Assembly: GCA_023262335.1 (NCBI GenBank)
Contig: JALRBE010000026.1
Coordinates: 1 to 14,302, forward strand
Direction of reading: 5' to 3'
Origin: Candidatus Saccharimonadia bacterium
GTDB taxonomy: Bacteria > Patescibacteriota > Saccharimonadia > Saccharimonadales > Saccharimonadaceae
Length of the DNA stretch: 14,302 nt
This document shows positions 1 to 6,339 of the stretch, piece after piece. A program made the position numbers and the translations under genes. The notes under the pieces were generated by a model that was not told the origin of the DNA, did not search any database, and worked only from the letters and a program-made list of their open reading frames with translations. The stretch's first letter is position 1, and the number at the start of each line of letters is the position of its first letter.

Positions 1-21
1 GTCTGCGAGAACTGAGCGACA

Positions 22-59
22 GTGTCGGGGCGGGCGGATTTGCCTGCCCGCCCCGACAC
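22..59 (+). terminator. Intrinsic terminator of an upstream gene
   Basis: A perfect 14-bp GC-rich stem (22-35 with 46-59) encloses a 10-nt loop and is followed by a short pyrimidine-rich tail (CTTTCATTCC). No gene is visible in the first 20 bases, so it most likely ends a transcript entering from the left. The T tract is weak, so termination could be inefficient, or the hairpin could instead protect the mRNA 3' end. Confidence 0.6.
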
Positions 60-191
60 CTTTCATTCCACTTCATTTAGCGCGTTATACCTTGCGTCAT
101 ACAACCCGGATACGACCTGATTTTACCCAAGCAGCAGCTTAACAACTAGTTTGCGCAGATTATCGATACGTAATCGACTTATTAATTCATG

Positions 192-214
192 TTCCGTGGC
201 CCCGGCCACAGGAA
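192..214 (+). promoter_or_regulatory. Hairpin abutting the Shine-Dalgarno of the LPQTG protein
   Basis: TTCC (192-195) pairs with GGAA (211-214), and GTGGC (196-200) with GCCAC (205-209), around a CCCG loop with one bulged A. The Shine-Dalgarno stretch GGAAAGGAGA (211-220) partly overlaps the 3' arm, but GGAG (216-219) stays free before ATG 225. Such a stem just 5' of a strong SD could stabilise the transcript of an abundant surface protein or tune translation. The fold is read by eye. No confident sigma-70 promoter was found in 61-188. Confidence 0.4.
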
Positions 215-224
215 AGGAGAAGCC

Positions 225-1481
225 ATGAGTACACTACTCAACCTAGTACAGCGCGCGCCAAAGCGTACTGCTGCTATTCTGACCGCTGCCGTCGCAGCAG
301 TCGTGCTGCCAGCCACCCTGCTGGCATGGGGACCGTCGCGTCCTACCTTCACGGAGCAGGTTCCTGCTTCGTACATCACGTTCAACTCGATCACCAACAA
401 CTCGACGTACGGTGACGAACGCTACTTCGCGAGCGTCAAGGACACGGCCAACCTCAGCACCGCTGGCGGCTGGACCGACAACCAAACCGTCGAACCAGGC
501 AAAGAGTACCTCGTTCGTATCTACGTTCACAACAACGCGGCATCGAACCTGAACCTCGTTGCCAAAAACGTCCGTGCAAGCGTGAGCATGCCAACGACGA
601 CCGGCAAGACGATGGCGATCAGCAACTTCATTACCGCTGACAACGCTACCCCGAACAAGATTTGGGACGACGTCAACTTCAAGTCCGAGAAGGACTTCAA
701 CCTGGTCTACGTTCCAGGTTCAGCAACGTTCCACAACAACAGCGTCGGCGTTGCGCCACAAGGCGCGGCACTGCCAGACAGCATCGTCACCAGCACGGGC
801 GCACAGCTCGGCTACGACAAGCTTGACGGCAACATGCCTGGCTGTAACGAATACAGCGGCTACGTTTACTTCAAGGTAAAGCCGCAGTTCGCTACCGAAA
901 CGAACGATTTCACCATTAGCAAGCAGGTCCGCAAACAAGGCGACACCGGCAGCTACAAGGAATCGGTCGACGTCAAACCTGGCGACACCGTTAACTACCG
1001 CATCACGGTAAAGAACACCGGCTCCGCGAGCCTCCGCAACGTTCACCTCAAAGACCAGCTGCCTGTCGGCGTCAGCATGATTCCTGGCACCGCGAGCATC
1101 CTGGACTCGAACAACCCGAACGCGGCGAAGATCAAGGACGGTGACGGCATCGTTGCCGGCGGCATCAACATTGGCCACTTCGGTGCCGGTTCGAACGCGT
1201 TCATCGTGTTCGACGCCAAGGTTACCAAAGACCTGCCAGCTTGTGGCAAGAACATCATGGTAAACACCGCTATCGCGACGCCGGAAGGCCAAACGCCAAA
1301 GCAGGATACCGCTGACGTTACCGCTAGCCGCGAATGCAAGCCAGGCGAAGTTCCACCAACCGAACTGCCACAGACCGGTATTGACGGCGGCATCGTTGCC
1401 CTCGCGGGCATCGGCGCTATCGTCGCTGGCCTCGGCTACGCTTTCACGAGCACCAATCTGCGCACACTGTTGCGACGCTAA
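225..1481 (+). CDS. LPXTG wall-anchored surface protein with DUF11 domain
   Basis: A 418-aa exported protein. Residues 1-35 look like a signal peptide: a basic segment (RAPKR) and then an Ala/Val-rich hydrophobic stretch ending near LLAWG. About residues 225-370 match a DUF11/conserved-repeat beta domain (SVDVKPGDTVNYRITVKNTG, LKDQLPVGVSMIPGT, NTAIATPEG). The C-terminus is a classic sortase signal: LPQTG at residues 381-385, a hydrophobic span, and a basic tail ending LRR. A sortase should therefore cleave it and attach it to the wall, although none lies in this window. Start 225 is chosen over in-frame ATG 189 because GGAAAGGAGA sits just upstream and the signal peptide begins there. Asn is almost always AAC, and similar bias elsewhere suggests high expression. 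The ~190 residues between signal peptide and DUF11 match nothing I recognise. Exact role (structural coat, adhesin) is unknown. Confidence 0.9.
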   Translation: MSTLLNLVQRAPKRTAAILTAAVAAVVLPATLLAWGPSRPTFTEQVPASYITFNSITNNSTYGDERYFASVKDTANLSTAGGWTDNQTVEPGKEYLVRIYVHNNAASNLNLVAKNVRASVSMPTTTGKTMAISNFITADNATPNKIWDDVNFKSEKDFNLVYVPGSATFHNNSVGVAPQGAALPDSIVTSTGAQLGYDKLDGNMPGCNEYSGYVYFKVKPQFATETNDFTISKQVRKQGDTGSYKESVDVKPGDTVNYRITVKNTGSASLRNVHLKDQLPVGVSMIPGTASILDSNNPNAAKIKDGDGIVAGGINIGHFGAGSNAFIVFDAKVTKDLPACGKNIMVNTAIATPEGQTPKQDTADVTASRECKPGEVPPTELPQTGIDGGIVALAGIGAIVAGLGYAFTSTNLRTLLRR

Positions 1482-1522
1482 CCGAGTCTGACCGCTCCCC
1501 ATCGAGCATCGGCCTCGTAACC

Positions 1523-1553
1523 AATAACCCCCGCCTCATACGCGGGGGTTATT
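1523..1553. terminator. Intrinsic terminator, likely bidirectional
   Basis: A 12-bp stem AATAACCCCCGC / GCGGGGGTTATT (1523-1534 with 1542-1553) has a 7-nt loop. It lies 41 nt after the stop of the LPQTG protein. The stem ends are A/T-rich in both directions, so it may also stop transcripts of the sensor kinase coming from the right on the minus strand, which has no other terminator nearby. Confidence 0.7.
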
Positions 1554-1562
1554 TGGTATAGT
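1554..1562 (+). promoter_or_regulatory. Extended -10 promoter of the small membrane protein
   Basis: TGGTATAGT fits the extended -10 form TGnTAnnnT. It begins directly on the 3' edge of the terminator hairpin, and the ATG at 1571 is 8 nt downstream, so the transcript would have almost no leader. There is no good Shine-Dalgarno. Inferred from sequence only. Confidence 0.5.
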
Positions 1563-1570
1563 AAGAACAT

Positions 1571-1783
1571 ATGAGCAACAAGAAAAAGCGCAACAAGCAG
1601 TACAAAGGCCCCGGCGCGGCAATAACCCGGCCGTCCATTACCAGGGTCAACGCCGTCAGCCGCAACCGCATTCACCAGTGGTGGGTCGACAACAAGCGCG
1701 TCGCCAAACCGGTCATGATCGCCGGAGGTATCGGTGGCGTGATCGTCATCTCGGTCATCGGAATCATCGGGATAATCTGGTAG
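1571..1783 (+). CDS. Small basic single-span membrane protein, unknown function
   Basis: A 70-aa protein not assigned to a named family. The first 50 residues are very basic (NKKKRNKQYKG, then RPSITR, SRNR, DNKR). Residues ~48-69 form one hydrophobic Gly/Ile/Val helix (VMIAGGIGGVIVISVIGIIG) ending in Trp at the C-terminus. This suggests a tail-anchored or N-in protein with a positively charged cytoplasmic part that could touch nucleic acid, lipid or a partner protein. It has its own extended -10 promoter and a near-leaderless start. Its last 20 nt overlap the end of the convergent sensor kinase gene. Clean charge/hydrophobicity layout and promoter support a real gene. Confidence 0.7.
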   Translation: MSNKKKRNKQYKGPGAAITRPSITRVNAVSRNRIHQWWVDNKRVAKPVMIAGGIGGVIVISVIGIIGIIW

Positions 1784-3941
1784 GTTTCGTCGGGATCCTG
1801 AACCCGAACGTGCTCCCCTTGCCGGGAACCGAATGGAATATTACGCTGCCGCCGTGCGCGGTCACTACTTTGCGGGCAAGATACAGCCCGACGCCCGTTC
1901 CGTCCGGCCGCTGCTTGCGAGCGTTCGTTGCCCGATAGAATTTGTTGAACAGGCGTGACTGCTCTTCTTTAGGGACTCCAATGCCGGTGTCGTGCACGGT
2001 GAACTCGACGTAGTCGGCATGTTTTTCGAGCTTGACGGCAATAGTGGAATCGGCGGTCGAATAATAAATGGCGTTGTCGATGAAGTTCATGATTACCTCG
2101 CGGAGCTTGGCGCCATCCGCCCGTAGCGGTATGTCTTGGTCGGTCGATTCGAGCCGCAGCGTCAGCTTGCGACCGGCGGCCATCAGTGTCAGGTTACGAA
2201 CCTCTTGCTCGACGATCTGGCGAAGTTCTATGTCCGACTTGTCGATCATGAACTTGCCTGTTTGCAGCCGCGACACGTTCAAGAAGTCAGCGATCAGCCG
2301 CACCATGCGTTCGCTGCTGTTGAACGCTTCGGTCAGCAACTTTTCTTGCTGCGGCGAAATCTTGCCGACGTCGCCGTCGAGCACCATGCTCAAGTATCCC
2401 TTCACGCTCGTTAGCGGCGTGCGTAGCTGATGGCTTGCCATGCTCATGAACTCATCCTTTACTTCGTCGAGGTGCTTGAGCTGCGCGTTCGACGCCCTCA
2501 GCTGCCGGGTCGCCACGTCAATACGCTGCTGCAGCGTAGCGTTCAGTTCCTTGACCTCATGCAGCGACAGCGCATTCTGAATGGCGATGACCAGCTCGTT
2601 ACTGATCGTCGTCAGCACGTTCAGGTCACGCTTGGTGTAGCTTCGACTCCTGTGATCGCCCAGTAACACGTAGCCCATGATTTTTTCGCCGTTGCGGAGC
2701 GGCATCACAAGCGAAATCCCGTGACTAACGAGCATTCGGCGGACGGTCGTATTGTCCAGAAGGTCCGTCAAAAAAACCTTGTCCTGACCGTTCCCGGCGT
2801 ATTCATCAAGCAGACGCGCGTCGTAAACCGGCAGTCGACTGTGGCGGCGCGTTCCTGCCGACATATGATGTAGCGTCTCGTTTTCGTAATACAAGAAGAA
2901 GAACGCTTGCTCCGCCTTGAACGTAGATGCTATTTGCTCCGCCGCACGCTCCAAGAGACCGCGCAACTCGACCGTCGATGAAAGCAAGATGCTCAGCCGC
3001 GCGAAAAACTCTTCGCTGTTATAACTGTCGCGGTAAAATATGTCGTTCGTTACCCTGTCAAAAAAGTGCTTTATGGGCTGGAACAAGAACGCCAGTATAA
3101 GAGCGAGGAATATGTTCAGCGGGCTGATACTGATCGTGTCGGTCGCCTGCACGCCGAGTATGAACACCGAAAGCACGTACGCGATGACGTAATAAACGAT
3201 GGATAGCGTCAGCAGTACGCCAAGATAAGCAACGCTTCTGACCGCCGCGAGACGTATGTCAAACAATTGGTGCTTGACGATCGATATGCTGACCGTGACG
3301 ACGTAGAAAAGGGTCCAGGTCGGACCAAGCCAAATGAGACTCGACTGGCCAAAAACCGGAAGTAGCAGATTCGTTACCGTAGAGAGTGCGGCGGCCGCGA
3401 ACGTTCCGGCAAGCACGTACGCCATTTGTTTGCGTTGATACCCGCGAAAATGCTTCATGCGGAGGATAAACTCTGAAAACGTGACCGAAAACGCAAACGT
3501 GAAAAAGACCGAATAAATGCCATACCACAGCGGATCGACCGTCACGACGTTCCCGTTGCCATGACTGGCGACTTCCACGATAAGGCTATCGGGACTACTG
3601 ATAATCGCTAGCGAAGCGACAATAGTGACGACAGCGAAGAGAATATTGATCGGCGTCAGCGATCTTCCGCGCCTGGCCGGAAACACAGCCGCGAACAACG
3701 ACAGGAAAAAGATGAGATACATCGGCGCTACGAGGAACAGTACCGTGCCGGCGTGGACAACCAGAGACGTATCGCCCGCGATGAGCGCCAGCGTGCCGAC
3801 GGACCACAACACGACGAAAGACGCTGCCAGGACGAAATACCTGTTGACCGCGACCTGCCAACTCTGGGACGCGATAATCCAAGCGATCATCGTATTGATG
3901 ATCGCCACGAGAACCAGACTGATTATCTCTAAAGAAAACAT
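1764..3941 (-). CDS. Membrane sensor histidine kinase (7TM-like, GAF, HisKA, HATPase)
   Basis: A 725-aa sensor kinase. Residues ~1-290 contain about nine hydrophobic helices, like the 7TM sensor module of some kinases plus two extra spans after IVKHQLFDIR. Residues ~310-460 form a GAF-like domain (SSTVELRGLLERAAEQIA, LVMPLRNGEKIMGYVLLGD), followed by a coiled coil with HEVKELNATLQQRID. The HisKA motif SMASHQLRTPLTSVKGYL places the phospho-acceptor at His504. The ATPase domain has an N box (NFIDNAIYYS, ~617-626), G1 DTGIGVP (~649), F box FNKFYRA and G2 GTGVGLYLA (~682), so it looks catalytically intact. There is no receiver domain; the receiver-only protein at 5971 is the obvious local partner. 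The start follows directly on a palindrome with no Shine-Dalgarno, 43 nt after the Rossmann enzyme, so it may be co-transcribed with it or use its own promoter. The ligand is unknown. Confidence 0.93.
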   Translation of the reverse strand: MFSLEIISLVLVAIINTMIAWIIASQSWQVAVNRYFVLAASFVVLWSVGTLALIAGDTSLVVHAGTVLFLVAPMYLIFFLSLFAAVFPARRGRSLTPINILFAVVTIVASLAIISSPDSLIVEVASHGNGNVVTVDPLWYGIYSVFFTFAFSVTFSEFILRMKHFRGYQRKQMAYVLAGTFAAAALSTVTNLLLPVFGQSSLIWLGPTWTLFYVVTVSISIVKHQLFDIRLAAVRSVAYLGVLLTLSIVYYVIAYVLSVFILGVQATDTISISPLNIFLALILAFLFQPIKHFFDRVTNDIFYRDSYNSEEFFARLSILLSSTVELRGLLERAAEQIASTFKAEQAFFFLYYENETLHHMSAGTRRHSRLPVYDARLLDEYAGNGQDKVFLTDLLDNTTVRRMLVSHGISLVMPLRNGEKIMGYVLLGDHRSRSYTKRDLNVLTTISNELVIAIQNALSLHEVKELNATLQQRIDVATRQLRASNAQLKHLDEVKDEFMSMASHQLRTPLTSVKGYLSMVLDGDVGKISPQQEKLLTEAFNSSERMVRLIADFLNVSRLQTGKFMIDKSDIELRQIVEQEVRNLTLMAAGRKLTLRLESTDQDIPLRADGAKLREVIMNFIDNAIYYSTADSTIAVKLEKHADYVEFTVHDTGIGVPKEEQSRLFNKFYRATNARKQRPDGTGVGLYLARKVVTAHGGSVIFHSVPGKGSTFGFRIPTKPTRLSR

Positions 3942-3972
3942 TGATTCATAAGTCGCTTACGCTTATGAATCA
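3942..3972 (-). promoter_or_regulatory. 11-bp inverted repeat at the kinase start (putative operator or 5' hairpin)
   Basis: TGATTCATAAG (3942-3952) and CTTATGAATCA (3962-3972) form a perfect 11-bp inverted repeat with a 9-nt centre, ending immediately before the kinase ATG (3941). A further CATAAG lies at 3979-3984. On the minus strand, ATTAAA (3972-3977) reads TTTAAT preceded by TGT, a possible extended -10, which would put the repeat at the transcription start. There is no T tract after it, so a terminator is unlikely. The half-site TTCATAAG recurs at 5915-5922. Confidence 0.5.
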
Positions 3973-3984
3973 TTAAAACATAAG

Positions 3985-5433
3985 TTACGGTATATCAACA
4001 GGTTTGCCGAACGATTGGAAATCAGCGATCTGGACGCCGTGCTCGTCGAACAATTTGCCTATGCGCGCGACGTCATCGTAGACGACCGGTTTGGTCACCG
4101 CATTATGGGGATTCTGCGATGCCGCCACCACCGCCGCCTCAAGGCCGCACGCGAATTCGGTATCGTGTCCGTAGAGTCCCGAACTGTCGCCATATGTGTA
4201 GCCTACGCCGTTCGTATAATACCCGTCTCGGGTCATGAACCGGCTCTCGCTCGCGTCTTTGCCTGCAACCCAGACGACCTTGCCACCGCGCGCTTCAAGC
4301 TGCCTACGATCGACGCTGCCCGGCTGGCTGTCGTCTATCCACACGACACCGTTCAGGTCTATGTCCCTGTACTGCGCGTCGTCAAGGTCTATCCGCTCGG
4401 TTATTGCCGACACGATGACTTTGTTCTTCATAAGCACTTGGGCGACGCTGCCCGCCACGGCGACCTTTCCCATGTCTGCCGCGCCGTTTCTGAGATCGTG
4501 CATGCGCTCTTCGCGCTTATCGAATACGTGCAGGTCATGGTCCGGAATGATATTCCGAAGCAGTTGAATCGTTGACCAGCCGATAGAACCAGCACCGCCA
4601 AGCACGCCTACTCTGCCCGATGTTTCGACGGACGGGCGGTCCATTGCCGCAAGAACGGTCTGACCGATCATATGAACGGTCCCGCCGTGCCCTGTCGTTG
4701 TTACCAGGTTATCCATACCCTCGATCGCCCGCAGTTTCCTGCCAAAATCAGTCAACATCGGAGTCGGGAGCGTCGCACCCAAACCAATATATTTGGCGCC
4801 AAGCTTGTGGTGCGCGAACTCAACGGTTTCTTTGAGTATCTTGCTAATGATTTTGTCGAGCCGGAGCGCCTGTTCGACGTTGGTGTCATCACGCCAAATG
4901 TCACGGCGCATGTCGGAATAAAGCGGCGCCAGAAGCAGCGCACCTCGCTCGTTAGGATCATCGCTCTTCGTATACGTATCGAGTGGAGTTCCCGGAGGAA
5001 CGCCGTACATTGTTCGCATGCGGATTTCAGACGAAACACCAAAGCGCTTAGGATCGAGAAGAGGATAGAAGGGAATCGATTCGGTCGCGTAATCATCCTC
5101 GAGCCGGTCGGACCGCATCGGAACCACGAACGCTCGCCCTATCGGACCGCCAAGATCCTTTTTTTGCTCGTAAAAGTCGAAGGCGCTTTCAATGAATTGC
5201 TGACTGCTGTCATACGCAGCCTCAACGTCCATCGGATCAGCGTTCGTTTCGGTAAGTACCGTGTCGCGCACTTGAAGAAGCTTTTTGGACAGCTCGGAAC
5301 GCGAAAACACGTCATAAGACGGGGGCATCGTTATCCATGCGCCGCCACTGCTTTTCAGGCGTTCAGTGACCGCCTCTTGTTCTTCTCGCGAACGAATTGA
5401 TGGATTAGTTGACTCGGGTGCGCTCATGATCAT
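3985..5433 (-). CDS. Rossmann-fold oxidoreductase resembling acyl-ACP reductase
   Basis: A 482-aa soluble protein. A nucleotide-binding glycine motif, GVLGGAGSIG at residues 276-285, is followed by an acidic strand end (HVFDKREERM), typical of NAD(P) binding. Several blocks recall cyanobacterial long-chain acyl-ACP reductase (AAR): a conserved GLGATLPTP-like segment, TTTGHGGTVHMIGQTV just before the Rossmann domain (AAR has TTGNTHTAY), and EFACGLEAA near the end, where Cys429 aligns with the catalytic Cys region FACFAEA of AAR. It is longer than AAR (~340 aa), with about 140 extra N-terminal residues. A fatty-acyl substrate is inference; a more general shikimate-DH-like dehydrogenase is the alternative. 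The TATAAT promoter puts ATG 5433 near the transcript start; ATG 5427 is an alternative. It sits upstream of the sensor kinase on the same strand. Confidence 0.75.
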   Translation of the reverse strand: MIMSAPESTNPSIRSREEQEAVTERLKSSGGAWITMPPSYDVFSRSELSKKLLQVRDTVLTETNADPMDVEAAYDSSQQFIESAFDFYEQKKDLGGPIGRAFVVPMRSDRLEDDYATESIPFYPLLDPKRFGVSSEIRMRTMYGVPPGTPLDTYTKSDDPNERGALLLAPLYSDMRRDIWRDDTNVEQALRLDKIISKILKETVEFAHHKLGAKYIGLGATLPTPMLTDFGRKLRAIEGMDNLVTTTGHGGTVHMIGQTVLAAMDRPSVETSGRVGVLGGAGSIGWSTIQLLRNIIPDHDLHVFDKREERMHDLRNGAADMGKVAVAGSVAQVLMKNKVIVSAITERIDLDDAQYRDIDLNGVVWIDDSQPGSVDRRQLEARGGKVVWVAGKDASESRFMTRDGYYTNGVGYTYGDSSGLYGHDTEFACGLEAAVVAASQNPHNAVTKPVVYDDVARIGKLFDEHGVQIADFQSFGKPVDIP

Positions 5434-5441
5434 ACAACCGC

Positions 5442-5469
5442 ATTATACCATAAAAGTATACTTTTACAA
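5442..5469 (-). promoter_or_regulatory. Promoter of the Rossmann enzyme with palindromic operator in the spacer
   Basis: On the minus strand: -35 TTGTAA (5469-5464), a 16-nt spacer, and -10 TATAAT (5447-5442) with an upstream TGG giving an extended -10. ATG 5433 is 8 nt further, so the mRNA is probably leaderless or nearly so. A perfect 16-bp palindrome, TAAAAGTATACTTTTA (5451-5466), fills the spacer and overlaps both elements. That is a good position for a repressor dimer. Confidence 0.65.
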
Positions 5470-5488
5470 TGTTTTTAAAATAATAAAA

Positions 5489-5515
5489 GACCCTATGTAT
5501 ATTTTACATAGGGTC
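5489..5515 (-). terminator. Intrinsic terminator of the small-gene pair
   Basis: GACCCTATGTA (5489-5499) pairs perfectly with TACATAGGGTC (5505-5515) around a 5-nt loop. On the minus strand it is followed by TTTTATTATTTT, a strong T-rich tail. It lies 30 nt after the stop of the second small gene and separates that unit from the Rossmann enzyme promoter. Confidence 0.8.
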
Positions 5516-5545
5516 ATGAGGGACGCGCAATCCCAAAGTGCGATT

Positions 5546-5692
5546 TCAGGCGAGCCGCGGGCCGGCCTTGCGCTCCTTGTAATTGCTGATCGGATGGGAA
5601 GCCCAGTCGGGCAGCACCTGCGTCGCCATCATCAGACCGACCAGGCCGAACATCGAGACGACGGACATCTTCTCTGCCAATCGCCGCTTCAT
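5546..5692 (-). CDS. 48-aa single-span membrane or secreted peptide, unrecognised
   Basis: A very small gene supported by signals rather than homology. A near-perfect Shine-Dalgarno (AAGGAGG) sits 5 nt before ATG 5692, and the ATG overlaps the TGA of the preceding small gene (ATGA), implying coupled translation. The product starts MKRRLAEK, then a hydrophobic stretch (MSVVSMFGLVGLMMATQVL, residues ~9-27), then a polar basic tail ending KERKAGPRLA. This is the layout of a one-helix membrane peptide or a short exported peptide. A terminator follows at 5489-5515. Function unknown: a peptide signal, a small regulatory membrane protein or a toxin-like peptide are all possible. Confidence 0.65.
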   Translation of the reverse strand: MKRRLAEKMSVVSMFGLVGLMMATQVLPDWASHPISNYKERKAGPRLA

Positions 5693-5841
5693 GCCGCCTC
5701 CTTGCTCTTGCAGGGATGCGCGCTGGCGCGAGCACTGACCTTCGCGTCCCTCCGGGACATCAGGTCGCCAATGACGGCGAACGGACGAAGCGACCACAAC
5801 AGCAGCCTCATCTTGTAATACGAAACGTCGAACGGGATCAT
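5689..5841 (-). CDS. 50-aa basic amphipathic peptide, unrecognised
   Basis: First gene of the two-gene small operon. Start 5841 is chosen because AAAGG lies about 8 nt upstream; an in-frame TTG at 5889 close to the predicted transcription start would give a 66-aa form. The product begins MIPFDVSYYKMRLLLWSLRPFAVIGDL, aromatic and moderately hydrophobic, then turns basic and Ala/Ser-rich, ending CKSKEAA. The TGA overlaps the ATG of the next gene by 4 nt. No family recognised. The operon is divergent from the receiver protein at 5971, with both promoters in ~70 bp. Confidence 0.6.
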   Translation of the reverse strand: MIPFDVSYYKMRLLLWSLRPFAVIGDLMSRRDAKVSARASAHPCKSKEAA

Positions 5842-5900
5842 GCGATCGCCTTTCTTTGCGAGGGACACACCCTGGCCTTGCAAAAGCAAAGTCCGGCTTT

Positions 5901-5929
5901 ATTATACAACCATATTCATAAGCCATCAA
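5901..5929 (-). promoter_or_regulatory. Sigma-70-like promoter of the small-gene pair
   Basis: On the minus strand, TTGATG (5929-5924) and TATAAT (5906-5901) are 17 nt apart, near-consensus on all counts. The predicted start is near 5894, giving a leader of about 50 nt before ATG 5841. The motif CTTATGAA (TTCATAAG on +, 5915-5922), shared with the kinase start region, lies inside the spacer. Confidence 0.75.
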
Positions 5930-5944
5930 GCATAAGCTCATAAA
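5915..5944. promoter_or_regulatory. CATAAG repeat cluster between divergent promoters
   Basis: TTCATAAG (5915-5922), CATAAG (5931-5936) and CATAAA (5939-5944) lie in the gap between the small-gene promoter and the receiver promoter. The same TTCATAAG forms both arms of the inverted repeat at 3942-3972. This suggests, but does not prove, a shared DNA-binding site. Confidence 0.4.
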
Positions 5945-5955
5945 ACGCGGAAGAG

Positions 5956-5964
5956 TGATACACT
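5956..5964 (+). promoter_or_regulatory. Extended -10 promoter of the receiver protein, leaderless start
   Basis: TGATACACT fits TGnTAnnnT and ends 6 nt before ATG 5971, so transcription should begin at the start codon itself. There is no Shine-Dalgarno. Confidence 0.55.
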
Positions 5965-5970
5965 GAATGT

Positions 5971-6339
5971 ATGACCAAGATCGCAATCATCGAAGACGAT
6001 ACCGTAATCAACCAAATGTACCGCATGAAGTTCGAAGCGGACGGATTCGACGTGCAAGTCGCCGACAACGGGAAATCCGGCGTCGAGATGGTTGAATCGT
6101 TCGGACCCGACATCGTGCTGCTTGATTTGCAAATGCCCGAGATGACCGGCGACGAAGCGTTGCGGAAAATCCGTGCGCAACCCTGGGGCGTCAACGTGCC
6201 TGTGATCATTCTGACGAACACGGGCATCGAGGAATCGCCGAACGTTCTCAAAGAACTGAAAATCCACAGCTACATCGTCAAGGCCGAGCTGACCCCAAGC
6301 CAAGTCGTCGCCCGGGTCAAAGAAGCGCTCGGCATCTAA
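5971..6339 (+). CDS. Receiver-only (CheY-like) response regulator
   Basis: A 122-aa single REC domain, complete from the start and with no output domain. The acidic pocket is Glu8-Asp9-Asp10, the phospho-acceptor is Asp52 (VLLDLQMPEMTG), the switch Thr is Thr82 (VIILTNTG) and the conserved Lys is Lys104 (YIVKAELTP). All signature residues are present, so it should be phosphorylated. It presumably receives phosphate from a nearby kinase such as the one at 1764-3941, and acts by protein contact, as in a phosphorelay or control of pili. The target is not visible. Its stop codon overlaps that of the convergent folD gene by 3 nt, with no terminator between them. Confidence 0.95.
   Translation: MTKIAIIEDDTVINQMYRMKFEADGFDVQVADNGKSGVEMVESFGPDIVLLDLQMPEMTGDEALRKIRAQPWGVNVPVIILTNTGIEESPNVLKELKIHSYIVKAELTPSQVVARVKEALGI

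Noticed and set aside
720..1502. Long open frame on the minus strand opposite the LPQTG protein
   Set aside because: It mirrors a strongly codon-biased real gene, has no ribosome site or promoter, and its Arg/Val/Asp-rich composition is typical of an antisense shadow.
3942..3972. Terminator after the Rossmann enzyme gene
   Set aside because: The inverted repeat is AT-rich, has no T tract on the minus strand and ends at the kinase ATG, so an operator or 5' hairpin is the better reading.
4672..5400. Plus-strand open frame of ~240 codons opposite the Rossmann enzyme
   Set aside because: No family features, no start signals, fully covered by a well-supported gene with recognisable motifs.
5366..5818. 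Plus-strand open frame across the small-gene operon
   Set aside because: It runs through a minus-strand promoter, palindrome and terminator, has no Shine-Dalgarno, and the minus strand has complete expression signals.
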